This document shows, piece after piece, positions 31,910 through 41,059 of a stretch of 64,000 nucleotides of DNA. The position numbers were made by a program, and so were the translations under genes. A model generated the notes under the pieces. That model was not told the origin of the DNA. It searched no databases and saw only the letters and a list, made by a program, of their open reading frames with translations. The stretch lies in assembly GCA_041687495.1 (NCBI GenBank), contig JAWLBR010000001.1, positions 1 through 64,000 on the forward strand, read 5' to 3'. The stretch comes from JAWLBR01 sp041687495. GTDB lineage: Bacteria > Bacillota > Limnochordia > DTU087 > JAAYGB01. Within the stretch, counting starts at the first letter, position 1; every line of letters begins with the position of its first letter.

Positions 31910-32745
31910 CTGGACTCGCCTCCTGTCCAAAGTATCTGGCGGTAGTCAAATACCGGTCCGTCAACACATACCCTGCTGTAGCCTTCAGGGGTGTCTGTCT
32001 CGAGAGCACAGCCCATACATGCTCCGATTCCACAGGCCATTCTCTCTTCCAACGAGACAAAACCTGGGGTAGAAGTGCCGGTGAATACTGCAGCCAGTGC
32101 CTGGAGCAGCGGAATAGGACCACACGCGTACCAAGCCCGCCAGCCATTGTCCAATGCGTCGGCCAATCCATCGGTGGGGACACCTGCCTGTCCCCACGAC
32201 CCGTCCTGGGTAAAAACTTGAACATTGCCAAACTGAGCAAACCTATCTGCCCAGAAGACGTCATCCTTGTCCTTGAACCCGAGGCGGACCTGTATGCCAT
32301 GACCGAGGGCATGCAGGCGCTTAGTCAGTTCGAACAAGGGAGGGGTTCCCACGCCCCCGCCCACGATCAGTACCTTTCCTGAGCCCCCCCGACCTAAGCC
32401 CCAGATAGGAAACCCTGTTCCCAGTGGGCCCAGAACACCAACACTCTCACCTCGGGACAATGTCTTCAACCAGTCGGTTCCCTGACCGACAACCCGGTAC
32501 ACCAGAGTGAGCCGTCCACGCTCTCCATCATCGGACAGTGCGACTTCGGCAATCGACAGCGGCCGGCGCAGCACATGAGTGACTCCAGAACCGATCTGCA
32601 CCATCACAAACTGCCCTGCTTCCACCCCGTGAACCGGGAACGCCCCCTCCAGTTCCAAGGCAAAGATATCCCCTGTCAGCTGCGTCTGCTGCACCACACG
32701 CATTGAGAGTTCGCAAATCTCCTTCTCGCTTTGACACAAGTCCAT
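31906..32745 (-). CDS. pyrK: Dihydroorotate dehydrogenase electron-transfer subunit
   Basis: Passes electrons from PyrD to NAD+ through FAD and a [2Fe-2S] cluster. The 279-aa protein has the FAD motif LRRPLSIAE, the nucleotide loop VLIVGGGVGTPPLFEL and the cluster Cys set in ERMACGIGACMGCALETD...RVCVDGPVF. ATG is preceded by GGGGGGCGACC. It starts 22 bp after carB and is coupled to pyrD. Confidence 0.95.
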   Translation of the reverse strand: MDLCQSEKEICELSMRVVQQTQLTGDIFALELEGAFPVHGVEAGQFVMVQIGSGVTHVLRRPLSIAEVALSDDGERGRLTLVYRVVGQGTDWLKTLSRGESVGVLGPLGTGFPIWGLGRGGSGKVLIVGGGVGTPPLFELTKRLHALGHGIQVRLGFKDKDDVFWADRFAQFGNVQVFTQDGSWGQAGVPTDGLADALDNGWRAWYACGPIPLLQALAAVFTGTSTPGFVSLEERMACGIGACMGCALETDTPEGYSRVCVDGPVFDYRQILWTGGESR

Positions 32746-32767
32746 TGGTCGCCCCCCTTTTTTGGCT

Positions 32768-35700
32768 TTACCGAGATGCTAGCTTTGGACAACCTTGTCC
32801 CCCGATAGGTTCAGTGTAAGGCCCCATCTCTTGTAGTACCGAAAGAATGGCAGCGGCCGTGTCTAGTGAGGTGAGGCAGGTTACTCCCGACTCCACCGCC
32901 ACTCTGCGGATGCGGAACCCGTCTCTCCATGGCTGCCTGCCCCTGGTCAGAGTGTTGATGACAATGTCGACGGTCTTAGAGCGCACCAGCTGCAGAATCT
33001 GGTCTCCCTCGCTGAGTTTTGGCAGGATTTTGCACTGCAGGCCAGCTTGCCGCAGGACTTCACCTGTCCCTACCGTGGCGTACAGTCTAAACCCTAGCTG
33101 TGCGAATCCTTTAGCAGCTGAGAGTGCCTCATCCTTGTCTTTGTCGGCAACAGTGATGAGAACTCCGCCGGTTGTCGGTATCGACATCTTTGCCGCAACT
33201 AATCCCTTGCACAAAGCCCTGGCCAAATCGCGGTCTCTGCCCATGACTTCTCCAGTGGACTTCATCTCTGGGCCCAATGTCACTTCCACACCCCGCAACT
33301 TCGCGAAGGAAAACACCGGAACCTTCACAGCGACCAGTTCATCTGGGGCTGGATAGAGCCCAGGCTCGTACCCCGTGTCCAGTATTGTCCTTCCCAACAG
33401 AACCTGAGCGGCCAGGCCTGCGATGGGAATACCGGTCACCTTACTCAAGAATGGCACAGTGCGGGAGGAGCGGGGGTTGACTTCGAGGACATACACTTTT
33501 CCTTGAGCCACCACAAACTGAATGTTGAGTAGTCCCTTGATGCGAAAGTGTCGAGCGATCCTCTCGGTGTAGTCCTTGATAGCCGTCAGCTGCTCTGAGG
33601 TGAGAGTGATGGTGGGATACACAGCAATGGAATCTCCAGAGTGGATCCCAGCCCGTTCAATGTGCTCCATTACGCCTGGAATCAAGACTGAATCACCGTC
33701 GCTGACTGCATCCACCTCTACTTCCTTGCCGACAAGATAGCGGTCGATGAGAACCGAGGCCTTTCCATTCAGCTGCACGCCAGTCTTTAAATAATCCATT
33801 AGCTCCTCGGCAGAGTATACAATCTCCATAGCTCTACCGCCCAGAACGTAAGAGGGACGTACCAGTACTGGATATTTCAAGTTGGGACTTAGCCCCTGCG
33901 CTTCCGGGATGCTTCGCACAATACACCCCTGAGGTCGGGGAATCTGCAGATACTCCATAGCCGCATCGAATAGATGGCGGTCTTCAGCCGCGTCAATGTT
34001 GTCTAGCTCTGTTCCCAGCAGGGGCACCCCTGCCTCAGCCAAGGTGTTCGCCAGATTCAGAGCCGTCTGTCCACCGAATTGGACGACAGCTCCAACCAAA
34101 TTAACTTCCTTGGAGACTACACTGAGAACTTCCTCTGGACTTAATGGTTCAAAATACAGACGGTCTGAAACCGTGTAGTCGGTGGATACCGTTTCAGGGT
34201 TGTTGTTGATGACTACAGCGTCGTATCCCATGTCTTGAATGGCCTTCACCCCGTGGACAGTGGAATAGTCAAACTCGATCCCCTGTCCGATGCGGATTGG
34301 CCCAGATCCCAGGACTAACACAGCCGGTCGTCCTCCTACCTTGACCTGGTCTTTTCCGGCGTAGGTTGAGTAATAATAGGGCGTCTGTGACGGCAGCCCT
34401 CCGGCAAAGGTATCCACCATTCTGTATGAAGGCGAAATACTGGCAGCGGCTCGCTTAGCAGCTACTTCCCTTGGTGAAGTTCGGCTTAGGGCAGCGAGCC
34501 AAGCATCTGACATCCCATTCACCTTGCAGGTGTGCAGCAGGTCTGGTGTCAGCTCCCCTGCCTGGGTAACCTCCCGTTCCAGACCCACAAGACGAGACAG
34601 CTCAGTGAGGAACCAGAGGTTGATGTCCGTCTTATTGGCAACGACCTTGAGGGGGACTTCACGGCGAAGCACCTCCATGATGACGAATATCCGCTCATCG
34701 TCTGCTGTTTCTAACCGAGACAACAGAGCCTCAGTAGATAAGTCCGATAGATAACACAGACAGATGCCGTCAGCATCTAGCTCCAGTGAGCGGACTGCCT
34801 TGTTAATTGACTCGGTGAAAGTCCTACCGATAGCCATGACCTCACCGGTTGCCTTCATTTGAGTACCTAATTGTCTATTGCCTGTCGGGAATTTGTCGAA
34901 GGGCCAGCGGGGGATTTTCGTGACTACATAGTCCAGCACTGGTTCGCAGGCTGCCATCGCTATGCCGGTGATGGGATCTGCTAACTCGGCTAGACTGCAC
35001 CCCAAAGCTAACTTAGCAGATACTTTGGCTATCGGGTATCCAGTGGCTTTGGAAGCCAAGGCACTGGAGCGACTCACCCTAGGGTTAACTTCGATGACGT
35101 AGTATTGCGAGCTGTCTGGGTCTAGACCAAATTGCACGTTGCAGCCGCCGACGATCTCAAGGGCGTTGACGATCCGATGGGCAGCTTGGCACAGCATCTC
35201 ATATTCCACATCACTCAGCGTCTGACAGGGGGCGACCACAATACTGTCCCCAGTGTGAATCCCCACGGGATCCATATTCTCCATACCGCATACGGTCACA
35301 CAGGTTCCGGTACAGTCTCTGATAATCTCAAATTCAATTTCCTTGTACCCCGCGATGCTTTGCTCCATCAACACTTGATGAATCGGGCTTTCTCTCAATC
35401 CAGTCGCGACGATCTCCTGCAGCTCCTCCAAACTCGCGGCAATTCCACCGCCGGTACCACCCAAGGTATATGCTGGCCGGATAATGACCGGATACCCGAT
35501 GGTTTCAGCAAACTCCTCAGCTTGCTCCATATTAGATATCGTCCTGCTGGCCGGAATCGGTTCGTCTAGGCTGTGCATGAGGTTTCGAAAGTGCTCCCGG
35601 TCTTCAGCCTTTTCGATCACCGCAGCGTCTGTGCCCAGAAGCTCCACGCCGCTGGAGTCTAGGTATCCCTGACGTGCCAAGTGGGCCGCCAGATTCAGCC

Positions 35701-35983
35701 CAGTCTGCCCTCCGGTTGTGGCCAGAAGTCCGTCTGGCTTCTCTTTGTTCATAATCCGAACCAGTGTATCTACGGTCATAGGCTCGATGTATACCCGGTC
35801 GGCTGTATCTGCATGTGTCATGATGGTTGCCGGGTTGCTGTTCACCAGCACGACCTCAATGCCTTCTTCCCGCAGAGCCTGGCAAGCCTGAGTTCCTGCG
35901 TAATCAAACTCTGCCGCCTGCCCGATTTCAATTGGGCCTGACCCTAGCACCAACACCTTCTTGAGATCACTGCGCTTTGGCAC
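32768..35983 (-). CDS. carB: Carbamoyl-phosphate synthase large subunit
   Basis: Makes carbamoyl phosphate from bicarbonate, ATP and ammonia delivered by the glutaminase subunit. At 1071 aa it has the full two-fold layout: first ATP-grasp half (VLVLGSGPIEIGQAAEFDYAG; IRPAYTLGGTGGG), oligomerisation region, second half (AVLVLGSGPIRIGQGIEFDYS; VRPSYVLGGRAME) and a C-terminal MGS-like allosteric domain from about residue 935. GTG start. It overlaps pyrC by 17 bp. The partner gene carA, usually directly upstream, is absent from this operon. Confidence 0.96.
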   Translation of the reverse strand: MPKRSDLKKVLVLGSGPIEIGQAAEFDYAGTQACQALREEGIEVVLVNSNPATIMTHADTADRVYIEPMTVDTLVRIMNKEKPDGLLATTGGQTGLNLAAHLARQGYLDSSGVELLGTDAAVIEKAEDREHFRNLMHSLDEPIPASRTISNMEQAEEFAETIGYPVIIRPAYTLGGTGGGIAASLEELQEIVATGLRESPIHQVLMEQSIAGYKEIEFEIIRDCTGTCVTVCGMENMDPVGIHTGDSIVVAPCQTLSDVEYEMLCQAAHRIVNALEIVGGCNVQFGLDPDSSQYYVIEVNPRVSRSSALASKATGYPIAKVSAKLALGCSLAELADPITGIAMAACEPVLDYVVTKIPRWPFDKFPTGNRQLGTQMKATGEVMAIGRTFTESINKAVRSLELDADGICLCYLSDLSTEALLSRLETADDERIFVIMEVLRREVPLKVVANKTDINLWFLTELSRLVGLEREVTQAGELTPDLLHTCKVNGMSDAWLAALSRTSPREVAAKRAAASISPSYRMVDTFAGGLPSQTPYYYSTYAGKDQVKVGGRPAVLVLGSGPIRIGQGIEFDYSTVHGVKAIQDMGYDAVVINNNPETVSTDYTVSDRLYFEPLSPEEVLSVVSKEVNLVGAVVQFGGQTALNLANTLAEAGVPLLGTELDNIDAAEDRHLFDAAMEYLQIPRPQGCIVRSIPEAQGLSPNLKYPVLVRPSYVLGGRAMEIVYSAEELMDYLKTGVQLNGKASVLIDRYLVGKEVEVDAVSDGDSVLIPGVMEHIERAGIHSGDSIAVYPTITLTSEQLTAIKDYTERIARHFRIKGLLNIQFVVAQGKVYVLEVNPRSSRTVPFLSKVTGIPIAGLAAQVLLGRTILDTGYEPGLYPAPDELVAVKVPVFSFAKLRGVEVTLGPEMKSTGEVMGRDRDLARALCKGLVAAKMSIPTTGGVLITVADKDKDEALSAAKGFAQLGFRLYATVGTGEVLRQAGLQCKILPKLSEGDQILQLVRSKTVDIVINTLTRGRQPWRDGFRIRRVAVESGVTCLTSLDTAAAILSVLQEMGPYTEPIGGQGCPKLASR

Positions 35984-37274
35984 GCTGCGTCACCCTTTCT
36001 GATTGACTATCTGTAGAGTAGACAATTTCACTTGCATATGCCGTCATTTGGGGCCATCCCCGCAATGTCTGGCCTAGATAAGGGGAGTTAGTCCCCTTGG
36101 AACGAAACTCGTTCACTTCTTGGTCGTCGCTTAGGTCGATGACGGTACAAGTGGCTGAGTAACCAACCTGTATGCGATGCTCTAGTCCCAACAGGTGTGC
36201 GGGTGCATCAACCATGGCTCGCAATAGCTGCTCGAGGGTAACAATTCCTGGTCGAACCAGATGGGTAAAGCAGGCTGCAAATGCGGTCTCTAATCCAGTT
36301 ACTCCATAGGGAGCGTCTTCAAGTGAGGCTGTCTCCTTTTCTCTGCCGTGGGGTGCGTGATCCGTCGCCACCATATCAATGATTCCGTCTCGCAATCCGG
36401 CCACAAGGGCGTCTGTGTCAAAGCGACTGCGCAGTGGAGGATTCATTTTGTAGTTGACCAAGGGCTCTTTGATGTCATCGGCAGCCAACGTGAGGTGGTG
36501 TGGAGTTACCTCTGCCGTTACAGGCAGTCCCGCTTTCTTAGCCTGTCGAATCAGCTGGACTGAGGCGGCAGTGGAAAGGTGCATGGCATGATAGCGGCAT
36601 CCAACTTGGCTCACCAGCTCCAAGTCCCGTTCCAGCAGCGCTGTTTCGGCACAGGGCGGGTACTCTGCGGTGCCAAAGCGGGAAGCAGCGTCTTGATGGA
36701 AAACACCACGCAAACCCGGCTGCTCGCAGTGTTGGGCAACGACAACCCCAGCGGCCTTCGCATGCAGCATCACCTCTTCCAGAATCCGGGCATCGGCCAC
36801 ACCGTCGCCATCATCTGTGAATATCCGAACTCCTTGTGCCGCAAGAGCCGCGATATCTGCTGGCTGAAACCCCTTTCGTCCTTTGGTCATGGCGCCAGCC
36901 GGAGTGACCGCAACTGCTGCACGGGCAGCAATGATACTGTTTAGAACATCCAAGTGAGGCACCGAGTCGATGACAGGTTGAGTGTTCGGCATCGCTACTA
37001 CATGGGTAAATCCGCCGCGAGCCGCTGCCAAAGTTCCTGAAGCCACAGTTTCTTTGTGAGCGTAACCCGGCTCCCTTAGGTGTGTATGCAGGTCTACAAA
37101 ACCTGCAGTCACCAGGGGCAAGCTGTAGTTGGGATTCCTGACTGGAGAGTCTGGAACTTCAACCACAATTCCATCCTTGACATGATACCCACCCTGCCAG
37201 AACTGGCCGTCCTGCCACAGGAGAGCCTCAGACAGCTGGTAATCAAGTTTTTTCGGTATACGCAATTTTCTCAC
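35967..37274 (-). CDS. pyrC: Dihydroorotase
   Basis: Cyclises carbamoyl-aspartate to dihydroorotate. The 435-aa amidohydrolase has the metal-site motif FVDLHTHLREPGYAHKE, the second site AQHCEQPGL, MHLSTAASV, and DMVATDHAPHGREKE with the catalytic Asp. It is the class I (PyrC/AllB-like) type usual in Bacillota. GTG start with AAAGGGG upstream. The gap to pyrB is 20 bp. Confidence 0.96.
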   Translation of the reverse strand: MRKLRIPKKLDYQLSEALLWQDGQFWQGGYHVKDGIVVEVPDSPVRNPNYSLPLVTAGFVDLHTHLREPGYAHKETVASGTLAAARGGFTHVVAMPNTQPVIDSVPHLDVLNSIIAARAAVAVTPAGAMTKGRKGFQPADIAALAAQGVRIFTDDGDGVADARILEEVMLHAKAAGVVVAQHCEQPGLRGVFHQDAASRFGTAEYPPCAETALLERDLELVSQVGCRYHAMHLSTAASVQLIRQAKKAGLPVTAEVTPHHLTLAADDIKEPLVNYKMNPPLRSRFDTDALVAGLRDGIIDMVATDHAPHGREKETASLEDAPYGVTGLETAFAACFTHLVRPGIVTLEQLLRAMVDAPAHLLGLEHRIQVGYSATCTVIDLSDDQEVNEFRSKGTNSPYLGQTLRGWPQMTAYASEIVYSTDSQSERVTQRAKAQ

Positions 37275-37294
37275 AGGCTTTCCCCTTTCCCGAC

Positions 37295-38215
37295 CTAGCT
37301 GGCCTGATGACTCAAGTGCAGCGTAGGCTGCCCTTGGACAACTTCCTCCAAGACTGCCATTCGCGCATATACTCCATTGTTGACTTGCGTAAGAATACGG
37401 GACTTAGGGTGGGTGACGAGATGGGAGGCGATTTCTACACCCCGGTTCACTGGGCCTGGGTGCAGGATAATCGCTTCGTCTTTTAGTCGGTTGACCCGGT
37501 GGTCGGTAAGGCCATATGCCCGGTGATACTGGCTGGGGTCGAGATTTAGATTTTGACCATGCCGCTCCAGCTGAATGCGCAGAAGCATGAGTACGTCAAC
37601 CTGGTCTATCAGGTCGTCAATGGGGAGGATAGCACCAAACTGAGTGAGCTCAACAGGCACCAAAGCAGTAGGCCCCGAAAAAACCAGTTTTGCTCCGCAC
37701 TCCCGCAGCGCCAAGATGTTAGACATCGCCACCCGGGAGTGAAGGACATCACCAACGATACCCACGGTCAATCCAGACAACTGACCAAAGTGCTGTCTGA
37801 TGGTAAGCAGGTCAAGTAGAGCTTGGGTGGGGTGCTCTGACGTACCGGTACCGGCGTTAACAATGGCAGAGGAAACATCAGGAAGGATTTGGGGCAAGAC
37901 ATCGTTACTTTGGTGGCGGATGACTAAGACATCCGCGCCCATTGCCTCAATGGTTTGGACTGTGTCCAGGAGAGATTCGCCCTTTGCCAAACTAGACCCC
38001 TCAGACTGGAAATACAGAACGTGGGCTCCAAGGCGTTGGGCAGCTAAGGCAAAGGAAAGCTGTGTTCGTGTACTAGGCTCAAAAAACAGATTGGCAACCG
38101 TCTTTCCCTTTAGTGGCCGATACTCAGTAGTGGTTTCTTTCCACCATTGAGCACGGTCAAGTGTGCGGTGGATCGCTGCGGCGGACATGCCGCCGATTTT
38201 CAGTAAGTGACGCAA
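37295..38215 (-). CDS. pyrB: Aspartate carbamoyltransferase catalytic subunit
   Basis: Forms carbamoyl-aspartate, the committed step of pyrimidine synthesis. The 306-aa protein has the carbamoyl-phosphate site FFEPSTRTQLSF, EGSSLAKGES, GTSEHPTQALLDL, and HPGPVNRGVEI near the C-terminus. A TTG at 38215, 8 nt after GGAG, matches the family's usual start (RHLLKIGGMS). The frame stays open upstream through the attenuator to an ATG at 38350 that has its own ribosome binding site. Regulatory subunit PyrI is not encoded here. Confidence 0.95.
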   Translation of the reverse strand: MRHLLKIGGMSAAAIHRTLDRAQWWKETTTEYRPLKGKTVANLFFEPSTRTQLSFALAAQRLGAHVLYFQSEGSSLAKGESLLDTVQTIEAMGADVLVIRHQSNDVLPQILPDVSSAIVNAGTGTSEHPTQALLDLLTIRQHFGQLSGLTVGIVGDVLHSRVAMSNILALRECGAKLVFSGPTALVPVELTQFGAILPIDDLIDQVDVLMLLRIQLERHGQNLNLDPSQYHRAYGLTDHRVNRLKDEAIILHPGPVNRGVEIASHLVTHPKSRILTQVNNGVYARMAVLEEVVQGQPTLHLSHQAS

Positions 38216-38350
38216 AGGTTCCGGCTCCTTTCCTACCGGCAACCGCGCGAAGCTGTACCAGGGCGAAAAAAAAAAACTTCTTATCGCCCCCGCGATTAAG
38301 AAGTTATCCTGGCACAAATCTTCCGAAAGAAATCTTTCGAAAGTCAGCAT
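38216..38350 (-). other. Translatable leader frame running through the attenuator into pyrB
   Basis: From ATG 38350 (GGGGAG 7 nt upstream) 45 codons read without a stop, in frame with pyrB. They begin MLTFERFLSEDL; the terminator T tract encodes FFFS. Either PyrB has an optional N-terminal extension, or translation of the leader by a ribosome helps control the attenuator, as in enterobacterial pyrL. Confidence 0.5.
38266..38305 (-). terminator. Attenuator terminator in the pyr leader
   Basis: Read leftward: AACTTCTT-A-ATCGC, loop GGGG, GCGAT-AAGAAGTT, then 11 T. It lies 50 nt before the pyrB start. The arm sequence TCGCGGG is complementary to CCCGCGA in the PyrR binding loop, so a competing antiterminator pairing is possible. 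Confidence 0.88.
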
Positions 38351-38416
38351 GTGACTACTCCCCAACCAATGGATCAAACCACCGGTGGAAAATTAAGGAA
38401 GTCAGACGCCTATGGT

Positions 38417-38452
38417 AACCTTATCAGCCTCGCGGGACTGCTCTTAAAGGTT
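38417..38452 (-). promoter_or_regulatory. PyrR-binding RNA hairpin
   Basis: Read leftward: AACCTT...AAGGTT outer stem and CAG...CTG inner stem around AGTCCCGCGAGGCT (38426-38439), a full match to the PyrR loop consensus ARUCCNGNGAGGYU. UMP-bound PyrR would stabilise this hairpin and allow the downstream terminator to form. The pyrR gene is not in the window. Confidence 0.9.
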
Positions 38453-38466
38453 TATGTCTTGCTACA

Positions 38467-38495
38467 ACCATAGCATCTGACTCCCAAATTGTCAA
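38467..38495 (-). promoter_or_regulatory. pyr operon promoter
   Basis: Read leftward: TTGACA (38490-38495), 17-bp spacer, TATGGT (38467-38472). Transcription would begin near 38460, just before the PyrR hairpin, giving a leader of about 245 nt. Confidence 0.85.
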
Positions 38496-38529
38496 TGGAT
38501 TTGTTAGGCAATCACGTAACCACAGCTGC

Positions 38530-38943
38530 TCAGTCAGCCATCCGCAAGGCTTCTTTGGCTGTGCTCTTGAATCTTTCCCAAGTCTGAGTTGCCCCGGCAA
38601 TGGCATCGACTTCATCGGGATCCTGCTTCTCAAGCAGATCCTTCTCGAGAGTCTCTTGGGCATCAACAGCCTTCTGATACTGGTAATCGGGGCCCTTCAC
38701 TTCTTCTGTCTCAGCATTGATCTCTCGGTAGTCCACCTCAGTGATCTTCCCATCGGTAATGGTGATATCATTCTTTGCATACCAGTTGTGAGAATCCGGC
38801 TCAGTCTGCGCAGTGTATGTTCCATCCTCCAGGTCAAAACCTCTCTGGTTGGCTTGCTCCTGGGGCTCTTCCCGCAGACACCCAGCCGAAACAACAAGCA
38901 GCAGTACAGCAATAAGTGCCGCAACAAGGCGCGCTTTCCTCAT
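38530..38943 (-). CDS. FMN-binding-domain lipoprotein (COG4939-like)
   Basis: A 137-aa lipoprotein: signal peptide with lipobox VSAGC, so Cys22 would be lipid-anchored outside the cytoplasmic membrane. After an acidic linker comes LEDGTYTAQTEPDSHNWYAK, DITITDGKITEVDYREIN and, near the end, DAIAGATQTWERF, the FMN_bind fold. Here GAT-Q-T replaces the usual SGAT-S/T. It may carry covalently bound flavin or bind a quinone-linked partner. GGGAGG precedes the ATG by 10 nt. It runs in the same direction as the pyr operon but has no visible promoter link to it; it diverges from NDH-2. Confidence 0.75.
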   Translation of the reverse strand: MRKARLVAALIAVLLLVVSAGCLREEPQEQANQRGFDLEDGTYTAQTEPDSHNWYAKNDITITDGKITEVDYREINAETEEVKGPDYQYQKAVDAQETLEKDLLEKQDPDEVDAIAGATQTWERFKSTAKEALRMAD

Positions 38944-39018
38944 TTAGAACTAACCTCCCGACCATGGTTTTTGATTCAGATTGGAATGACCGGCTATGTC
39001 CATCCCTGTTGTGGTTGT

Positions 39019-39052
39019 ATTATCCCCGGTTACGCGAAAATTATGGGATAAT
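39019..39052. promoter_or_regulatory. Inverted repeat upstream of the NDH-2 fusion gene
   Basis: ATTATCCC (39019-39026) and GGGATAAT (39045-39052) form a perfect 8-bp inverted repeat with an 18-bp spacer, about 100 bp before the start codon. The right arm contains GATAAT, a possible -10. It may be an operator for a redox or respiratory regulator. Confidence 0.4.
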
Positions 39053-39148
39053 CCCTGCATGGACGCCTGCGTGGCATACACCCATGGGTTTCCGGTGATT
39101 CTATCTTGTAGTACCGTGATCGCCGATTCTCCGGAGGTAGTTGCCACT

Positions 39149-40951
39149 ATGAAAAAGATCGTCATTGTCGGCGGTGGATATGCTGGGGTGGAAGCAGGAC
39201 TAACCCTGCACCGTCGACTCAAGCGCCGGGAACAAGTAGAGATAACCTTAGTCAATAGGAACCCCTTCCACACGCTTCTCACCGAACTGCACGAGGTGGC
39301 GGGAACCCGTGTGGGAGAAAGGTCGGTAATGGTATCTCTTCGGCACATCTTTCAGTACACGAAGGTAAAGGTAGTTCAGGACTCTATTACGGAATTTGAC
39401 TTCGACAACAAGGCTGTACGCTCAGAAAACAGGGAGTACCAATACGATTATCTGATCCTGGCTTTGGGAAGCGAACCAACCTTTTACGGAATTGAAGGCA
39501 TGGAAGATCATGCCTTTACCCTGTGGTCTTTGGAAGATGCCCAGCGCATCCGCAGTCACATCACGGAAATGGTAGCGAAAGCGGCCCGCTCCACTGACCC
39601 CTTCGAGCGACAGGCCTACTTGACGTTTGTTGTGGGCGGCGGCGGCTTTACCGGTGTTGAGATGGTGGGCGAACTTATTCGCTGGAAACGGCAGCTGGCA
39701 AAGGAATACAACATCCCAGTTAGCGAAATCCGCCTCATCTTGGTGGAGGCGATGGACCGAATCCTTCCCACCCTTGATGAAGCTTTAGCCCAGCGGGTAG
39801 AGAACTACCTGGACCATAACCATGTTCAAGTCTTGAACGGTCAGCCCATCAAGCGGGTAACCCCAGATGGCATCTTACTGGGGCAAAACCTAGATATTCC
39901 CACTAAGACCCTAATCTGGGCCGGCGGAGTCGTGGCCAACCGCACGATTCAAGACTCGGGCCTAAAGCAAAGTAGGCGGGGACGCCTTGCCGTCAATAAT
40001 TATCTTCAAGTAGATGGTCACCCCGACGTCCTGGCTGCAGGAGACAACTGCGGCCTAACCTGGGAGGAGGACGGCCGCCCGGTAGAAATGCCTGCCTTGG
40101 TAGAGTCTGCTCTAGCCACTGGTAAGACCGCTGCCCTAAATGTCATTGCCGCTTTGCGAGGAACCGAAATGAAGCGTTCCCGCCCCAAGTACCACGGCTT
40201 GATGGTGTCCGTGGGACGGTGGTGGGGAGTAGCCAACATCATGGAAGTATCTCTGGTGGGGATTCTGGCTATTGTCATGAAGCACATGGTGAACTTACAC
40301 TACCTGTTCGGAATCGGTGGCTTTGAGCTAATCATCCGCTACATTCGCCACGAATTTCTCGACATGAAAGCACCCTTTCAGAACATTGCCGAGGTGCAGT
40401 TTACCAGACAAAGACCGCTGTTTTTCCTGGTGCCTTTGCGACTGTACTTGGGTTACATGTGGCTGGAAGAAGGCGTTAAGAAGGTGATGGAGGGCTGGTG
40501 GAACAGCGTGGCCTTAGGTAAGGCAGCGCTTTCTGATCCGTCACTTACCGGCGCCAGTCAAGCTATCCCAGTGGATGGAGTAGCTGGAGCAACCTTGATG
40601 GAGCTGGTCGGAGAGCACACTCCGGGATGGTACGCTTGGATCGTTGAGAACCTAATCTACCCCAACGCCCTTTTGTTCCAACGGCTGGTGGTGTTAACCG
40701 AAATCGGGTTAGGGCTTGCATTTCTGTTGGGGTTTATGACGGTGATCGCTGCCGCCGTTTCCATCGGGATGAACATCAACTTTCTCCTATCAACGGGTCT
40801 ATATGACTTTTGGTATATCTTTGCTTCAATCCCGATGTTTGCCGGCGCCGGTGATGTGTTTGGACTGGACTACTTCCTCATGCCATACCTGATGCGGCAG
40901 TGGCGGTACCTTGTCAGAAACAAGCGCATCAAGCCGATTCTCCTCCGATAA
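39149..40951 (+). CDS. Type II NADH dehydrogenase fused to a DoxX-like membrane domain
   Basis: A 600-aa protein. Residues 1-430 are a flavoprotein NADH:quinone oxidoreductase (NDH-2): FAD loop IVGGGYAGVEAG near residue 6, NAD loop VVGGGGFTGVEMVGEL near 172, and LAAGDNCGL. The remaining 170 residues hold about four membrane helices (LFFLVPLRLYLGYMWLEEG, LLFQRLVVLTEIGLGLAFLLG, VIAAAVSIGMNINFLLS, IFASIPMFAGAGDVFGLD), resembling DoxX/TQO-type proteins. The fusion would anchor the enzyme near quinones. ATG has GGAGGT 10 nt upstream. It might re-oxidise NADH without proton pumping. Confidence 0.88.
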   Translation: MKKIVIVGGGYAGVEAGLTLHRRLKRREQVEITLVNRNPFHTLLTELHEVAGTRVGERSVMVSLRHIFQYTKVKVVQDSITEFDFDNKAVRSENREYQYDYLILALGSEPTFYGIEGMEDHAFTLWSLEDAQRIRSHITEMVAKAARSTDPFERQAYLTFVVGGGGFTGVEMVGELIRWKRQLAKEYNIPVSEIRLILVEAMDRILPTLDEALAQRVENYLDHNHVQVLNGQPIKRVTPDGILLGQNLDIPTKTLIWAGGVVANRTIQDSGLKQSRRGRLAVNNYLQVDGHPDVLAAGDNCGLTWEEDGRPVEMPALVESALATGKTAALNVIAALRGTEMKRSRPKYHGLMVSVGRWWGVANIMEVSLVGILAIVMKHMVNLHYLFGIGGFELIIRYIRHEFLDMKAPFQNIAEVQFTRQRPLFFLVPLRLYLGYMWLEEGVKKVMEGWWNSVALGKAALSDPSLTGASQAIPVDGVAGATLMELVGEHTPGWYAWIVENLIYPNALLFQRLVVLTEIGLGLAFLLGFMTVIAAAVSIGMNINFLLSTGLYDFWYIFASIPMFAGAGDVFGLDYFLMPYLMRQWRYLVRNKRIKPILLR

Positions 40952-41059
40952 GCCGGCGGTTGCTGCACCCCTCTCTTTTGCTGCCGAGGCAGCATCTGGC
41001 TGACAGTAAACGGCATGGCACACCGATGAAAAGGGAAATGTAACTGTGGAGGTGCAGCC

